From: Gammaproteobacteria bacterium
Lineage (GTDB): Bacteria > Pseudomonadota > Gammaproteobacteria > SZUA-229
Reading direction: 5' to 3'
Assembly (NCBI GenBank): GCA_016744065.1
Contig: JADGFA010000013.1
Location: 18,059-82,058 of the forward strand
DNA: 64,000 bases
Shown piece by piece: positions 28,510 to 37,519 of this stretch (positions within the stretch are counted from its first letter, which is position 1; every line of letters starts with the position of its first letter). The notes under the pieces were generated by a model, which worked only from the letters and a program-made list of their open reading frames with translations, made no database searches and was not told the DNA's origin. A program made the translations under genes and the position numbers.

Positions 28510-30896
28510 AGGCTATTTTCCTGATACAAATGTTTCTGAAAACCGACAAAAGCATCGCGAATTCTTTTTACTCCACCAAGCTGATCCGCAGCATCCATCA
28601 CGGCACTATATTTAAGCTCAAGTAGATGTGGTAGTTTTTCCTGATCAAGCTCACCTACACCTTCTTGAACATATTGAGATAGCACAAAGCCAAGAAACTC
28701 CTGTAGCTTCTCATCATATCGAGAGAATATTATGTCCTTATGCGTATCAGCGCGTTCTTTCCTTGTAATGGGAGCTAGAGCAAAGGCTATATATGCAAGA
28801 ACATCGAAAAGATCACTCTTCTCAGCATCAATCATTCCCTTGATTTCGTCGAGTTGCTCATCACCATAGCCTTTCTCTGCCAAACTGCTCAACAATGCCT
28901 TTCGTGTATCTGGATTACTCCACAGTGACCGTAGTTCGTCTTCATCCTTAAAGAGTTCTGGTAAGTCTCCAAATAAGCGCGAAATAAATTCTGCTGCCGA
29001 CATAGGCTTACCATCAGGGCTCCAAAATGTAGTCGCCATCATGTGCTGAATAGTACGTTCTTTCCCATCTGCAAGCTTGACCTTAACCTTAACTTTTTTC
29101 TTGCAAACACATGGAATTTCACCGCATTTTGGGCAAGACTCTGTTTCCCGCTCGCAAATACATGGACGTTGACCACAGACAGGACATTCTTCTGGGGGAC
29201 AGCTTTCACAGGTACATGGACTATTGCTACAACGTTTACACAGCTCAGGTTCTAATGGTTCGCCATCCCATTCAGGATCATTAAAATGCTCGTAAGCCTT
29301 TACAAAATCATAGATCGTGAAGTAATCCTTTCCATCAAACAGGCGTGTCCCTCTTCCTACAATTTGTTTAAATTCAATCATAGAATTTACTGGGCGCATC
29401 AAGACAATATTTCGTACATTACGCGCATCAACCCCTGTTGATAGCTTTTGCGAAGTAGTCAGAATTGTAGGAATAGTTTTTTCGTTATCTTGGAATGTTC
29501 TAAGATGTTGTTCACCAAGCTCACCATCATTGGCGGTTACTCGGACGCAATAATTAGGTTCCTTGCTCGCCTTCATCTGGTTTATAAGGTCACGCACAGC
29601 TAATGCATGATCCTGAGTAGCGCAAAATACAAGCGTCTTTTGTGCCTGATCGATTTCATCCATAAACAGCTTTACACGATATGTTTCACGCTCTTTGATC
29701 TCAATGACACGATTAAAATCATCTTCATCATACCGCTTGCCTTCCTCGATCTCGCCTTCGATCAACTGATCGTCAGAAGTATAAACATAGTCATCGATTG
29801 TTGTAGCTATTTGCTTCACTTTGAATGGAGTCAAATAGCCATCATTTATGCCTTCCTTTAGGGAGTAAATATAAACGGGCTCGCCAAAATAAGCGTAAGT
29901 ATCAACATTACCTGTTCGCTTGGGTGTTGCTGTGAGACCTAACTGAACCGCAGGAGAGAAATACTCAAGAATCCCTCGCCAATTACTTTCATCATTAGCT
30001 CCGCCACGATGACATTCATCAATAATAATAAAATCAAAGAAATCTGGTGGATAGTCACCAAAGTTAGGTGCTGAATTTCCATCAGCATCACGCCCACTCA
30101 TAAACGTTTGGAAGATAGTAAAGAAGATACTGCCGTTCTTAGGTACTCGTCCCTTCTTACGAATTGTTTCTGGATCAATTCGCACAAGTGCATCTTCTGG
30201 AAATGCAGAAAATGAATTGTAAGCCTGATCTGCAAGAATGTTACGGTCAGCCAGAAACAAAATTCTCGGGCGACGAGTTGGCTCACGGCCTATATTCCAG
30301 CGACTATGAAAAAGTTTCCATGCAAGCTGAAAAGCAATAAACGTTTTTCCAGTCCCTGTTGCCAAAGTCAGTAGAATACGCTCACTTCCAGCAGAAATAT
30401 TCTCAAGTGTTTTATTGATAGCATTGTGCTGATAATAGCGTGCCTGCCATTGTCCCCCTTTATCTTCAAAGGGCACATCACCAAAACGCTCACGCCATAG
30501 ATTGACCTCAGAGAATGTCTTATCCCATAACTCATCAGGGGTAGGGTATCGATCTACATAGCATTCCTCACCAGTCTGCATATCAACCTGATAAATGCCT
30601 GCACCATTGGTGGAGTAAGTAAATCGGGTTTGTAGTTTCTCTGCATATTTTTTAGCCTGTCCAACACCTTCCGTATCAGGAAGGTCTCGTCGTTTTGCCT
30701 CAATGACAGCAAGTTTTTGCCCTTTATAGAACAATACATAATCAGCAATATCTTGTTTCGATCTTTTACCCGCGCCCTGCAAACGACCAAGTGTAATAAC
30801 TTCCCGTCGAACACGGCTAGCATCAACAACACCCCAACCAGCCTCCTTTAGGGCGGGGTCAATTAACTCTGCGCGGGTTTCTGCTTCATTCATCAT
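28506..30896 (-). CDS. hsdR: type I restriction enzyme HsdR
   Basis: 796-residue EcoEI-type restriction subunit. The N-terminal nuclease domain carries A-D-Y-V-L-F and V-I-E-A-K-R. Walker A G-T-G-K-T is at 181-185 and the DECH box at 293-296. Q-I-V-G-R-G-T-R is helicase motif VI. It translocates DNA and cuts at a distance when HsdM/HsdS find unmodified sites. An unusual Cys-rich insert lies at 553-598 (13 Cys in 46 residues, with the unit C-P-x-C-G-x-x-P-C-x-C). It overlaps neighbours by 4 bases on both sides. Confidence 0.93.
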   Translation of the reverse strand: MMNEAETRAELIDPALKEAGWGVVDASRVRREVITLGRLQGAGKRSKQDIADYVLFYKGQKLAVIEAKRRDLPDTEGVGQAKKYAEKLQTRFTYSTNGAGIYQVDMQTGEECYVDRYPTPDELWDKTFSEVNLWRERFGDVPFEDKGGQWQARYYQHNAINKTLENISAGSERILLTLATGTGKTFIAFQLAWKLFHSRWNIGREPTRRPRILFLADRNILADQAYNSFSAFPEDALVRIDPETIRKKGRVPKNGSIFFTIFQTFMSGRDADGNSAPNFGDYPPDFFDFIIIDECHRGGANDESNWRGILEYFSPAVQLGLTATPKRTGNVDTYAYFGEPVYIYSLKEGINDGYLTPFKVKQIATTIDDYVYTSDDQLIEGEIEEGKRYDEDDFNRVIEIKERETYRVKLFMDEIDQAQKTLVFCATQDHALAVRDLINQMKASKEPNYCVRVTANDGELGEQHLRTFQDNEKTIPTILTTSQKLSTGVDARNVRNIVLMRPVNSMIEFKQIVGRGTRLFDGKDYFTIYDFVKAYEHFNDPEWDGEPLEPELCKRCSNSPCTCESCPPEECPVCGQRPCICERETESCPKCGEIPCVCKKKVKVKVKLADGKERTIQHMMATTFWSPDGKPMSAAEFISRLFGDLPELFKDEDELRSLWSNPDTRKALLSSLAEKGYGDEQLDEIKGMIDAEKSDLFDVLAYIAFALAPITRKERADTHKDIIFSRYDEKLQEFLGFVLSQYVQEGVGELDQEKLPHLLELKYSAVMDAADQLGGVKRIRDAFVGFQKHLYQENSL

Positions 30897-33151
30897 GCAA
30901 TTTCGGGAACAGCTATAAGGTTATCATTAGCCTCTTCAACAGTTCCATCATCTCCCTTTAATCCCATCATCATGTTGTAATGTGCAATGTGACCTGATTT
31001 ATCAAATATTTTTCTAAATACATCAAGATACGTATCCACCATAGTAGTATCGCAACTCACGTAAAGATCATCATGAGCAAAATGTGATCCGTCATTTACC
31101 CATGAAAAAAGCGAACCACAAACTTGTTTTTCTTTGCCATCAAACATATCAGTAATATCGTCATTATTTATATTCCCGAGTATCTTGAAATAATTTTCCA
31201 ATATCCGACGCAATGTATTCTGTATCGTTAAAATTGAACGTCCTTCATCTTTAACCTCATTCCACAATAACTCATAAGACGTTTTAACGGGGTTATCGTC
31301 ATGCTTTTTAACAGATGAATGTTGTTCGATTTTTTTAACCACCCAAAACGTCTCTTCATTCATCGCACCATCACGACGTTTCTGATTGAACGTTATCTCT
31401 TTATGAAAATATACATTATGGGTAAAGATGAACACTTGCTTGATATGACCAGTTCCAGAGTGCACTTCTCCAAACAGTCGTTTGATGAGGCTACTTACAA
31501 TAAACAAAATATCACTATCCAAACTGGAAACAGGATCGTCTATAACAATCACTCTGTTTTCAGTCATTCCGCTTTCTGTCGTACTTCCTTTTAGCAAATG
31601 ATAAAAATACAAGAAAGTAATGAATGTCTTCTCTCCTTCACTCAAAGTTTCCTTTGCCTCAGAACCATCAGGACGAACGATAGTGTAATAGCCACCTTTT
31701 GCAGATTGCGCTATCTTGAACCCTACGAAACCAAAAGAAGATAACAGTGCATTTATTTCATCAATCGTTGGCTGAATGCTTGTGATTTTCTTTTCAAGCA
31801 CCCTAATTTCATCTGTCTTAATCTTCTTCTCAGCTACCTTATCGGTAACACCCTTTCTTAATCCTGCAATTGCAGCATCTAGTGGCGTTTTCCTACTTGT
31901 ATAGCTGTCATGAACAGCCTTACCTTCTTCAACTATATATTTCCAAATCTGAGATGTAAGATTACGCTTCTCCTGACCTATGTTATCTACAGTATTGTTA
32001 TGAAGCGCAATTTCTTCATTCGCACTTTTAATTGCCAGACTTATTTCGTCCAATGTTTCTTTCAAGGATTCCAATTGAACAACAAGGCTTGCTTCTTTTT
32101 TCTTTCGCGAAATATGCTGTTTATTTGCGCTAATCTTCGTTTCGACAAGGTTCTTATGAGAGTCCAGTTTTTCACAATCCAGATAGTGTGGTGCTGCATC
32201 AATTATGCTTTGTAACCGCTGGATAATATTGGTGCTGAATGTCTCATAATTTGTCTCTAATTGTTCAATTGCAGCTATATCATTCAGGTAAGTTTCGTCA
32301 AAATATTTATTCAGGCTTTCAGCAAAAGCGTCATCTGTTTCTTGCTGGCAAAAAGGACACGTCCCATTATTTACGTCATAAAAAGCACGCCCCTGTTTTA
32401 CCCAATCACTATTGCCAAGTTTCTTAATCATCGCCGCAATATCAACATCTTCTTTACCAATAACTTTTTTGGTCAGAATGTCTACAGTTTCAAGATCAAC
32501 TAAGTCAAAATATAGTAACGGCGGGATAGGACTCATTTTTTCAAGATTATCTGCAAAGACAGTGGCACATTTTATCTTCAATTGTTCCAAAGTCTGCAAG
32601 TCAGCCTTGTTGCCCTCGACTTCTGTTAACAGCTTAGCTTTGAACTTAGCCTTCTTATCCCTGACACCTTTAAAAGCGTCTTTAAAGTCACTGTCATATT
32701 TTATTTTCAAATCCCAGCATTGTCCTTCGAATTCACTTTCCAATGCTGTCAAATCAGCAGCCTTTCCACCGTTACCATCTTCACCTATAAGTGTTTTATT
32801 TTTTCCTTGAATTTCTGTCTCAAGATCATCTTTCGTCTTCTTTGCATCTACGATGGCTTTTAAATCTGCATCATTTTTTTCACCAAGTGTGAAAATACCT
32901 TTTAGCTCTGAGTCAGAGTTAAAGTTTCTATCAACAAAATCACGGTTATAAACCAACGCTTCAAGCTTATTTCCCCCGCGCCAAGTCACAAGACATTGAG
33001 GATAAGACTCTTCATCTGCTATCACCCTTGAAATTGTCGTTTTTCCTGAGCCGTTGGAACCATAGAAAAAATTATTGTTAGACAATCCATCTATGATCTG
33101 TTCAGTATTGCCAAAACTGGCAACTGATTTTATTTTTATACCTTCAATCAT
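30893..33151 (-). CDS. rloC: RloC-like anticodon nuclease (AAA_13 family)
   Basis: 752 residues. An ABC-type ATPase is split by a long coiled coil: Walker A (Y-G-S-N-G-S-G-K-T, about 30-38), a zinc-hook-like C265-P-F-C268 at the coil apex, signature L-S-E-G-E-K (about 480), and Walker B V-I-D-D-P. The C-terminal part carries the anticodon-nuclease triad as R648-x3-E652 and H690 (N-D-G-S-H). PrrC and RloC cut tRNA anticodon loops when a phage disables the restriction enzyme or DNA is damaged. The coil with a hook points to RloC over PrrC. It sits between hsdS and hsdR with 4-base overlaps to both. Confidence 0.85.
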   Translation of the reverse strand: MIEGIKIKSVASFGNTEQIIDGLSNNNFFYGSNGSGKTTISRVIADEESYPQCLVTWRGGNKLEALVYNRDFVDRNFNSDSELKGIFTLGEKNDADLKAIVDAKKTKDDLETEIQGKNKTLIGEDGNGGKAADLTALESEFEGQCWDLKIKYDSDFKDAFKGVRDKKAKFKAKLLTEVEGNKADLQTLEQLKIKCATVFADNLEKMSPIPPLLYFDLVDLETVDILTKKVIGKEDVDIAAMIKKLGNSDWVKQGRAFYDVNNGTCPFCQQETDDAFAESLNKYFDETYLNDIAAIEQLETNYETFSTNIIQRLQSIIDAAPHYLDCEKLDSHKNLVETKISANKQHISRKKKEASLVVQLESLKETLDEISLAIKSANEEIALHNNTVDNIGQEKRNLTSQIWKYIVEEGKAVHDSYTSRKTPLDAAIAGLRKGVTDKVAEKKIKTDEIRVLEKKITSIQPTIDEINALLSSFGFVGFKIAQSAKGGYYTIVRPDGSEAKETLSEGEKTFITFLYFYHLLKGSTTESGMTENRVIVIDDPVSSLDSDILFIVSSLIKRLFGEVHSGTGHIKQVFIFTHNVYFHKEITFNQKRRDGAMNEETFWVVKKIEQHSSVKKHDDNPVKTSYELLWNEVKDEGRSILTIQNTLRRILENYFKILGNINNDDITDMFDGKEKQVCGSLFSWVNDGSHFAHDDLYVSCDTTMVDTYLDVFRKIFDKSGHIAHYNMMMGLKGDDGTVEEANDNLIAVPEIA

Positions 33152-34410
33152 GCAACGGCCTCTTTCTTGATATTTGGTGTGTCTTCTATTATCAGTTCAC
33201 CAACAAAGGCTTTTTGCAATAGAGATTGTTTCAACTCGGTAAGAGCTGTTAGTTTTTGTCTGTAGATGACTTCAAGGCACTCAGTTTTAACAGCCAATTT
33301 ATTTGTCTCCCTAATCACTCTCTTTTGCTCAGAAAGTGATGGTAGAGGTATCGCATGTTGCTCGATGAACTCTTTGGGCACTCGTTTATGACCGACAGCT
33401 CCAGTCATGACCCTAGCCCCTTCGCTACGGAAACTATCACGGGACAAAAAATAAAATAAATACTCGGGATCAATTTCTCCCTTTGACCTAAAAACAATGA
33501 ATTCACTTGATCCAAAACCTATACCGTTAGTTAAATTATTTGCAATTCCAAGCTTCCCATTTTCAAAGCATGGTGTAATCTTTGCTAGTAACACATCATT
33601 ATTAGCAAAATAAGTATAGCTCCCTGTTACATCAGCTAAAGGCTTATCTGTATCCAATAGAATGTCTTTCCTGCACTTGCCCAATTTATTCATTGGAACA
33701 AAAGACACAAGATCTGTATCTGCTAAATGTTTCTTTGCTTCATTCTTTGGTGGTTTGATAACACATACATCCTCAAGCGTCTTTTCAACCCACCCCTCGC
33801 CCTTGCTGATAAAAATGTTGTTCAGGTGGCTTTCAAACAGTTCGTGTACATTAGAAAAATTCTTTATGGCATTGACAGTAGCTTTATCAATCCCCTTAAA
33901 TGCCTCATCAAGAATAGCAACAATACGCTTTTGTTCATGGACAGGAGGAATTGGTATTGGGTAATTTTCAATATATCCCTTTGGTACGCGCTTGTGACCA
34001 ACAGCACCTGTCATCACTCGCGCACCATCATCTCGAAAGCTATCCTGAGAAAGAAAATAGAACAAATATTCTGGGTCAATATTTCCCTTAGAACGAAAAA
34101 CAATGTATTCGCTAGAACCAAATCCAACACCATTAATTAAGTTTCGGGCTATACCTAATTTTCCATTCTCGAAACATGGCGTAATCTTAGCCAGAAGTAC
34201 GTCATTATCTGCAAAGTAAGTGTAACTACCAACAACTTTGTTAAGAGGTCTTTCTTCATTTAGTAATAAATCTTTTTGTCGTAAACCCAAGTTACGCATT
34301 GGCACAAACGACACCAAGTCTGAATCAGAAAGTTTTTCTTTTGCTTCTCGCTTTGGCGGCTTTATCTGGCAGATTCCGCCTAAGGTCTCAAGCTTCCATC
34401 CCTCTCTCAT
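33148..34410 (-). CDS. hsdS: type I specificity subunit HsdS, internally duplicated
   Basis: 420 residues, made of two target-recognition domains of the usual HsdS layout. The two halves are unusually alike: I-K-P-P-K-x-E-A-K, L-V-S-F-V-P-M, A-K-I-T-P-C-F-E-N-G-K-L-G-I-A and G-A-V-G-H-K-R-V-P-K occur in both (starting near residues 14 and 216). HsdS halves normally differ and read two different half-sites. Here one would expect a symmetric target. Conserved helical spacers (E-Q-K-R) follow each domain. It overlaps hsdM and rloC by 4 bases each. Confidence 0.92.
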   Translation of the reverse strand: MREGWKLETLGGICQIKPPKREAKEKLSDSDLVSFVPMRNLGLRQKDLLLNEERPLNKVVGSYTYFADNDVLLAKITPCFENGKLGIARNLINGVGFGSSEYIVFRSKGNIDPEYLFYFLSQDSFRDDGARVMTGAVGHKRVPKGYIENYPIPIPPVHEQKRIVAILDEAFKGIDKATVNAIKNFSNVHELFESHLNNIFISKGEGWVEKTLEDVCVIKPPKNEAKKHLADTDLVSFVPMNKLGKCRKDILLDTDKPLADVTGSYTYFANNDVLLAKITPCFENGKLGIANNLTNGIGFGSSEFIVFRSKGEIDPEYLFYFLSRDSFRSEGARVMTGAVGHKRVPKEFIEQHAIPLPSLSEQKRVIRETNKLAVKTECLEVIYRQKLTALTELKQSLLQKAFVGELIIEDTPNIKKEAVA

Positions 34411-35858
34411 AACATCCTCTGAATGGTTGCTAGAATTTTTGCACTCTCAGCATCTAAGGCAATCATCTCACCAATAATTTCCTCAGGCTCACGCAGCGGA
34501 GCTTCTTCTGGGGTATTAGGGTTCTTCATCGACAAATCAAAGGTATCAAGATCAATGTTACTTGCATCAATAGACCAAGAATTTTCACTACCCGCAAAAC
34601 TTGCTTGTAGTTGAACAAATTCTTTTAAATCATCATCATTTAATGCATTTGTTTTCCCAAGGTTTCTTTTTGGGTCAAGCTGGTAATACCAAATATTTCT
34701 AGTTGATGCACCTTTTTCAAAAAACAGTACAACTGTTTTTACCCCTGCACCCAAGAAAGTTCCGCTAGGGCAAACAAGTACTGTATGCAGATTACAACTT
34801 TCCAGCAATTCCTTACGAAGTTCTTTCGCCGCATTATCTGCATTAGACAAGAACGTATTCTTGATAACAACTGCACCACGCCCACCAGCCTTCAAGTGCT
34901 TAATGAAATGTTGAAGGAACAGAAATGCAGTTTCACCAGTTTTAATCGGAAAGTTTTGTTGTACTTCCTTACGCTCTTTTCCACCGAATGGTGGATTAGC
35001 CAAAATTACGTCATAACGATCGTTTTCCTGAACATCGGCAAGATTTTCAGCAAGTGTATTAGTATGAGTAATATTGGGCGCATCAATACCATGCAAGATC
35101 ATATTCATGATCGCAATAACATAGGCAAGAGGCTTCTTTTCTTTACCGTAGAATGTCTTGGTTTGAAGGGTTTCTAACTGGCTGGTGGTTAGCTTACCTT
35201 GTCGCATAAAATCATGAGCTTCACATAAGAAACCAGCCGACCCCACTGCGCCATCATAAATACGTTCACCAATCTTTGGCTTAACCACGTTGATCATGGC
35301 ACGAATAAGTGGACGCGGAGTGTAATACTCACCACCGTTACGACCAGCATTACCCATATTTTTTATCTTAACTTCATAGAGGTGGGACAGCTCATGCTTT
35401 TCTTTTTGTGAGCGAAAGCGCAAACCATCCATGAGTTCTAGCACGTCCCTCAAGCTATAACCACTCTGAAATTTATTTTTAACCTCACCAAAAATCTCAC
35501 CGATTTTATATTCAATGGTATCTGGGGCGGTCGCACGCTGTTTGAAACCTTTTAAGTATGGAAAAAGCTTTTCATCTACATATTCAACAAGATCATCACC
35601 AGTCAGTGCTTTGTCATGATCAAATGTGCCATCCTCTTTTTTTGGTGCAGCCCAACTTGACCAATGGTGTTTTTCATCAATGATAAATTCGTACGGCTTG
35701 CCAACAAGCTCTGCTTCCATCGCACGTTCTTTTTCAAGATCATCCAGATATTTGAGGAACAACATCCACGATGATTGCTCTGTGTAATCAAGCTCCGTGG
35801 TACAACCAGCTTCCTGACGGAGTACATCATCTATACTTTTAAATGCTTGTTCAAACAT
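34407..35858 (-). CDS. hsdM: type I DNA methyltransferase HsdM
   Basis: 483-residue N6-adenine methyltransferase. The N-terminal helical HsdM domain is followed by AdoMet motif I as D-G-A-V-G-S-A-G-F-L (about 193-202) and catalytic N288-P-P-F291. With HsdS it protects host DNA, and it is also needed for restriction. The motif I wording is a known variant of D-P-A-C-G-S-G-G-F. It is first of the 4-base-overlap chain hsdM-hsdS-rloC-hsdR-DUF2130 and follows a small HTH gene. Confidence 0.95.
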   Translation of the reverse strand: MFEQAFKSIDDVLRQEAGCTTELDYTEQSSWMLFLKYLDDLEKERAMEAELVGKPYEFIIDEKHHWSSWAAPKKEDGTFDHDKALTGDDLVEYVDEKLFPYLKGFKQRATAPDTIEYKIGEIFGEVKNKFQSGYSLRDVLELMDGLRFRSQKEKHELSHLYEVKIKNMGNAGRNGGEYYTPRPLIRAMINVVKPKIGERIYDGAVGSAGFLCEAHDFMRQGKLTTSQLETLQTKTFYGKEKKPLAYVIAIMNMILHGIDAPNITHTNTLAENLADVQENDRYDVILANPPFGGKERKEVQQNFPIKTGETAFLFLQHFIKHLKAGGRGAVVIKNTFLSNADNAAKELRKELLESCNLHTVLVCPSGTFLGAGVKTVVLFFEKGASTRNIWYYQLDPKRNLGKTNALNDDDLKEFVQLQASFAGSENSWSIDASNIDLDTFDLSMKNPNTPEEAPLREPEEIIGEMIALDAESAKILATIQRML

Positions 35859-35884
35859 CTCTTTCCTCTATTTTTTTACTCAAT

Positions 35885-36064
35885 CTATCCAACACGCTTC
35901 TTTTGTTCGGTAATCCAATTTTCAATATCGGATTCCTTAAATCGCCAGCTACCACCCACTTTAAAGCCTGGCAGCTTACCTTCGGCTGCCAAGCGATAAG
36001 CAGTCTTCTCAGCTAACTTGAGATATTCCGCTACTTCTTTCAAGGTTAGTATGTCGTTACTCAT
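35885..36064 (-). CDS. small excisionase-like HTH protein upstream of hsdM
   Basis: 59 residues with the MerR/excisionase-type helix-turn-helix: L-T-L-K-E-V-A-E-Y-L-K (6-16), then T-A-Y-R-L-A-A-E-G-K-L-P-G-F-K-V-G-G-S-W-R-F. This is the HTH_17 pattern. It ends 26 bases before hsdM and is probably the first gene of the operon. It may regulate it, or act as a recombination directionality factor. Confidence 0.8.
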   Translation of the reverse strand: MSNDILTLKEVAEYLKLAEKTAYRLAAEGKLPGFKVGGSWRFKESDIENWITEQKKRVG

Positions 36065-36154
36065 GGCTTATCCACCTAAATGCTAGGTGAGAGAATAAAG
36101 GAATATTGGGGAAACGACAACCGCAAACACCTTTTCACTCAATGATTTACACAA

Positions 36155-37519
36155 CTATTCAGGCTTGCGCTCACGAGTGCGTGTAGTCCTTTTAGATGAT
36201 CGTGCTCTAGTATGATCTGAGTTAGTATTTCCGCTCTGAGATTTATCATGCACAGCACGGTCAAAAGTAGGGCGAATTGACCGATGTTCACCGTGTTTAC
36301 TTTCTCTATCCTGCACCTGTCTGTACTCATGAATGCGCTTGGCAAGCAGAGTTCGTTCATCTTGCTGATTACCTCGAACCTGCTTGAATTCATCTTGAAG
36401 TACTGAGCGTGATCCGCCATGGCGGAAAACCAACTCTTCCCTCGTTGTCTTTTGCTTCTGTTTCAGGATTGCCGTTTCTTTTTGGTTAATCAAGCGTACT
36501 CGTTTCTCTCTGCCTGTTACCTTATCGAAAAAACCCATCACTCCACGCCTAAATTTATCCCTTCCTGCCTTGGCAAGAATATGTCGCTTAACTCGTTGTT
36601 GCTCAGACAACTCGCGACGCTCGGCACGTTGCACTCTGACAAGCTCTGCCTTCTTATCAAGTAGTGGCTGAATTTCATCTGTATGGCGCTTTTTAAGCAG
36701 GGCAATCCTGCTTCTAATCTCAGAATTAAAACTTAATCTGATTTTGTCCTGCGTTGCCTCAACAGTTGGTAATAAATCAGGGCTTCCTAGCCTGTTTTTC
36801 AGCTCTTTGGTTTTAATACCGCCAAAGCGTGACAGGGAGTAAACTTTGCTGGAATTGTCCAAAACGACAAATCCACGCCTGTCACCCTGCGCCAAAAATA
36901 GGCTGCGCTCCTGAAGAGCGTGTTTAAAGCTCTTTAGATTGTCGGAATGCTTCCAAGCATCCTGACAAAGCATTTTGATCTCTTTGGGATCAATGCCCTG
37001 TCTTTTTAGCTGTTGCCATTCAACGTTAGTTAGTTTGAATGGATCACGCTCACGCTTATCTATGAGACCTTTTGGCATATCCCAACCATGCTCAAGGTAT
37101 AGCTGTCTTGAGATGTCGGTACATTTGTTCTTAAAATGGGACATATTGATGGCTTTCATACTATCAATATTAATGCGAGACCAGACTACATGTGCGTGTC
37201 TGCGTCCCTCTTTCTCATGAAAGACAACGGCGCGAGGCTGATCTGTTAGCCCTAGCTTTTGCTCAAGGCTATCGAAAGCCGCCTCAAAATGATCGAATGT
37301 GACATCTTCACCTTCGGGAGGATTAAACGAAACTGACATCATGGGTTGCTGACATCGCGTCCCTTGGGACACACCGTCGATTTCAAGCAATGCGGCATGA
37401 AGTGATTGCCCTGCCAATCCTCGTACTTCATGCAAAGTAACATGGTCATTGTCATGAGCATTCATTAAATGATTAGCAAGATTACGCGCACCACTGCGCT
37501 GTGATGCTTTAATAATCAT
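36155..37519 (-). CDS. relaxase / mobilization nuclease
   Basis: 454 residues. The start I-I-K-A-S-Q-R-S-G-A and the histidine motif H101-E-K-E-G-R-R-H108-A-H110 place it in the MobA/VirD2-type relaxase family (PF03432). The C-terminal half is basic and coiled. Oddly, there is no tyrosine in the first 130 residues, where the nicking Tyr usually sits, although an MOBP-like histidine triad is present. Related proteins of this branch that I recall also lack it. The ATG at 37519 overlaps mobC by 11 bases; an upstream extension in frame is possible. Confidence 0.85.
   Translation of the reverse strand: MIIKASQRSGARNLANHLMNAHDNDHVTLHEVRGLAGQSLHAALLEIDGVSQGTRCQQPMMSVSFNPPEGEDVTFDHFEAAFDSLEQKLGLTDQPRAVVFHEKEGRRHAHVVWSRINIDSMKAINMSHFKNKCTDISRQLYLEHGWDMPKGLIDKRERDPFKLTNVEWQQLKRQGIDPKEIKMLCQDAWKHSDNLKSFKHALQERSLFLAQGDRRGFVVLDNSSKVYSLSRFGGIKTKELKNRLGSPDLLPTVEATQDKIRLSFNSEIRSRIALLKKRHTDEIQPLLDKKAELVRVQRAERRELSEQQRVKRHILAKAGRDKFRRGVMGFFDKVTGREKRVRLINQKETAILKQKQKTTREELVFRHGGSRSVLQDEFKQVRGNQQDERTLLAKRIHEYRQVQDRESKHGEHRSIRPTFDRAVHDKSQSGNTNSDHTRARSSKRTTRTRERKPE

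Noticed and set aside
34407-35858. HsdM motif I (D-G-A-V-G-S-A-G-F) as evidence of an inactive enzyme
   Set aside because: This wording is a known variant in type I methyltransferases, and the N-P-P-F motif is intact.
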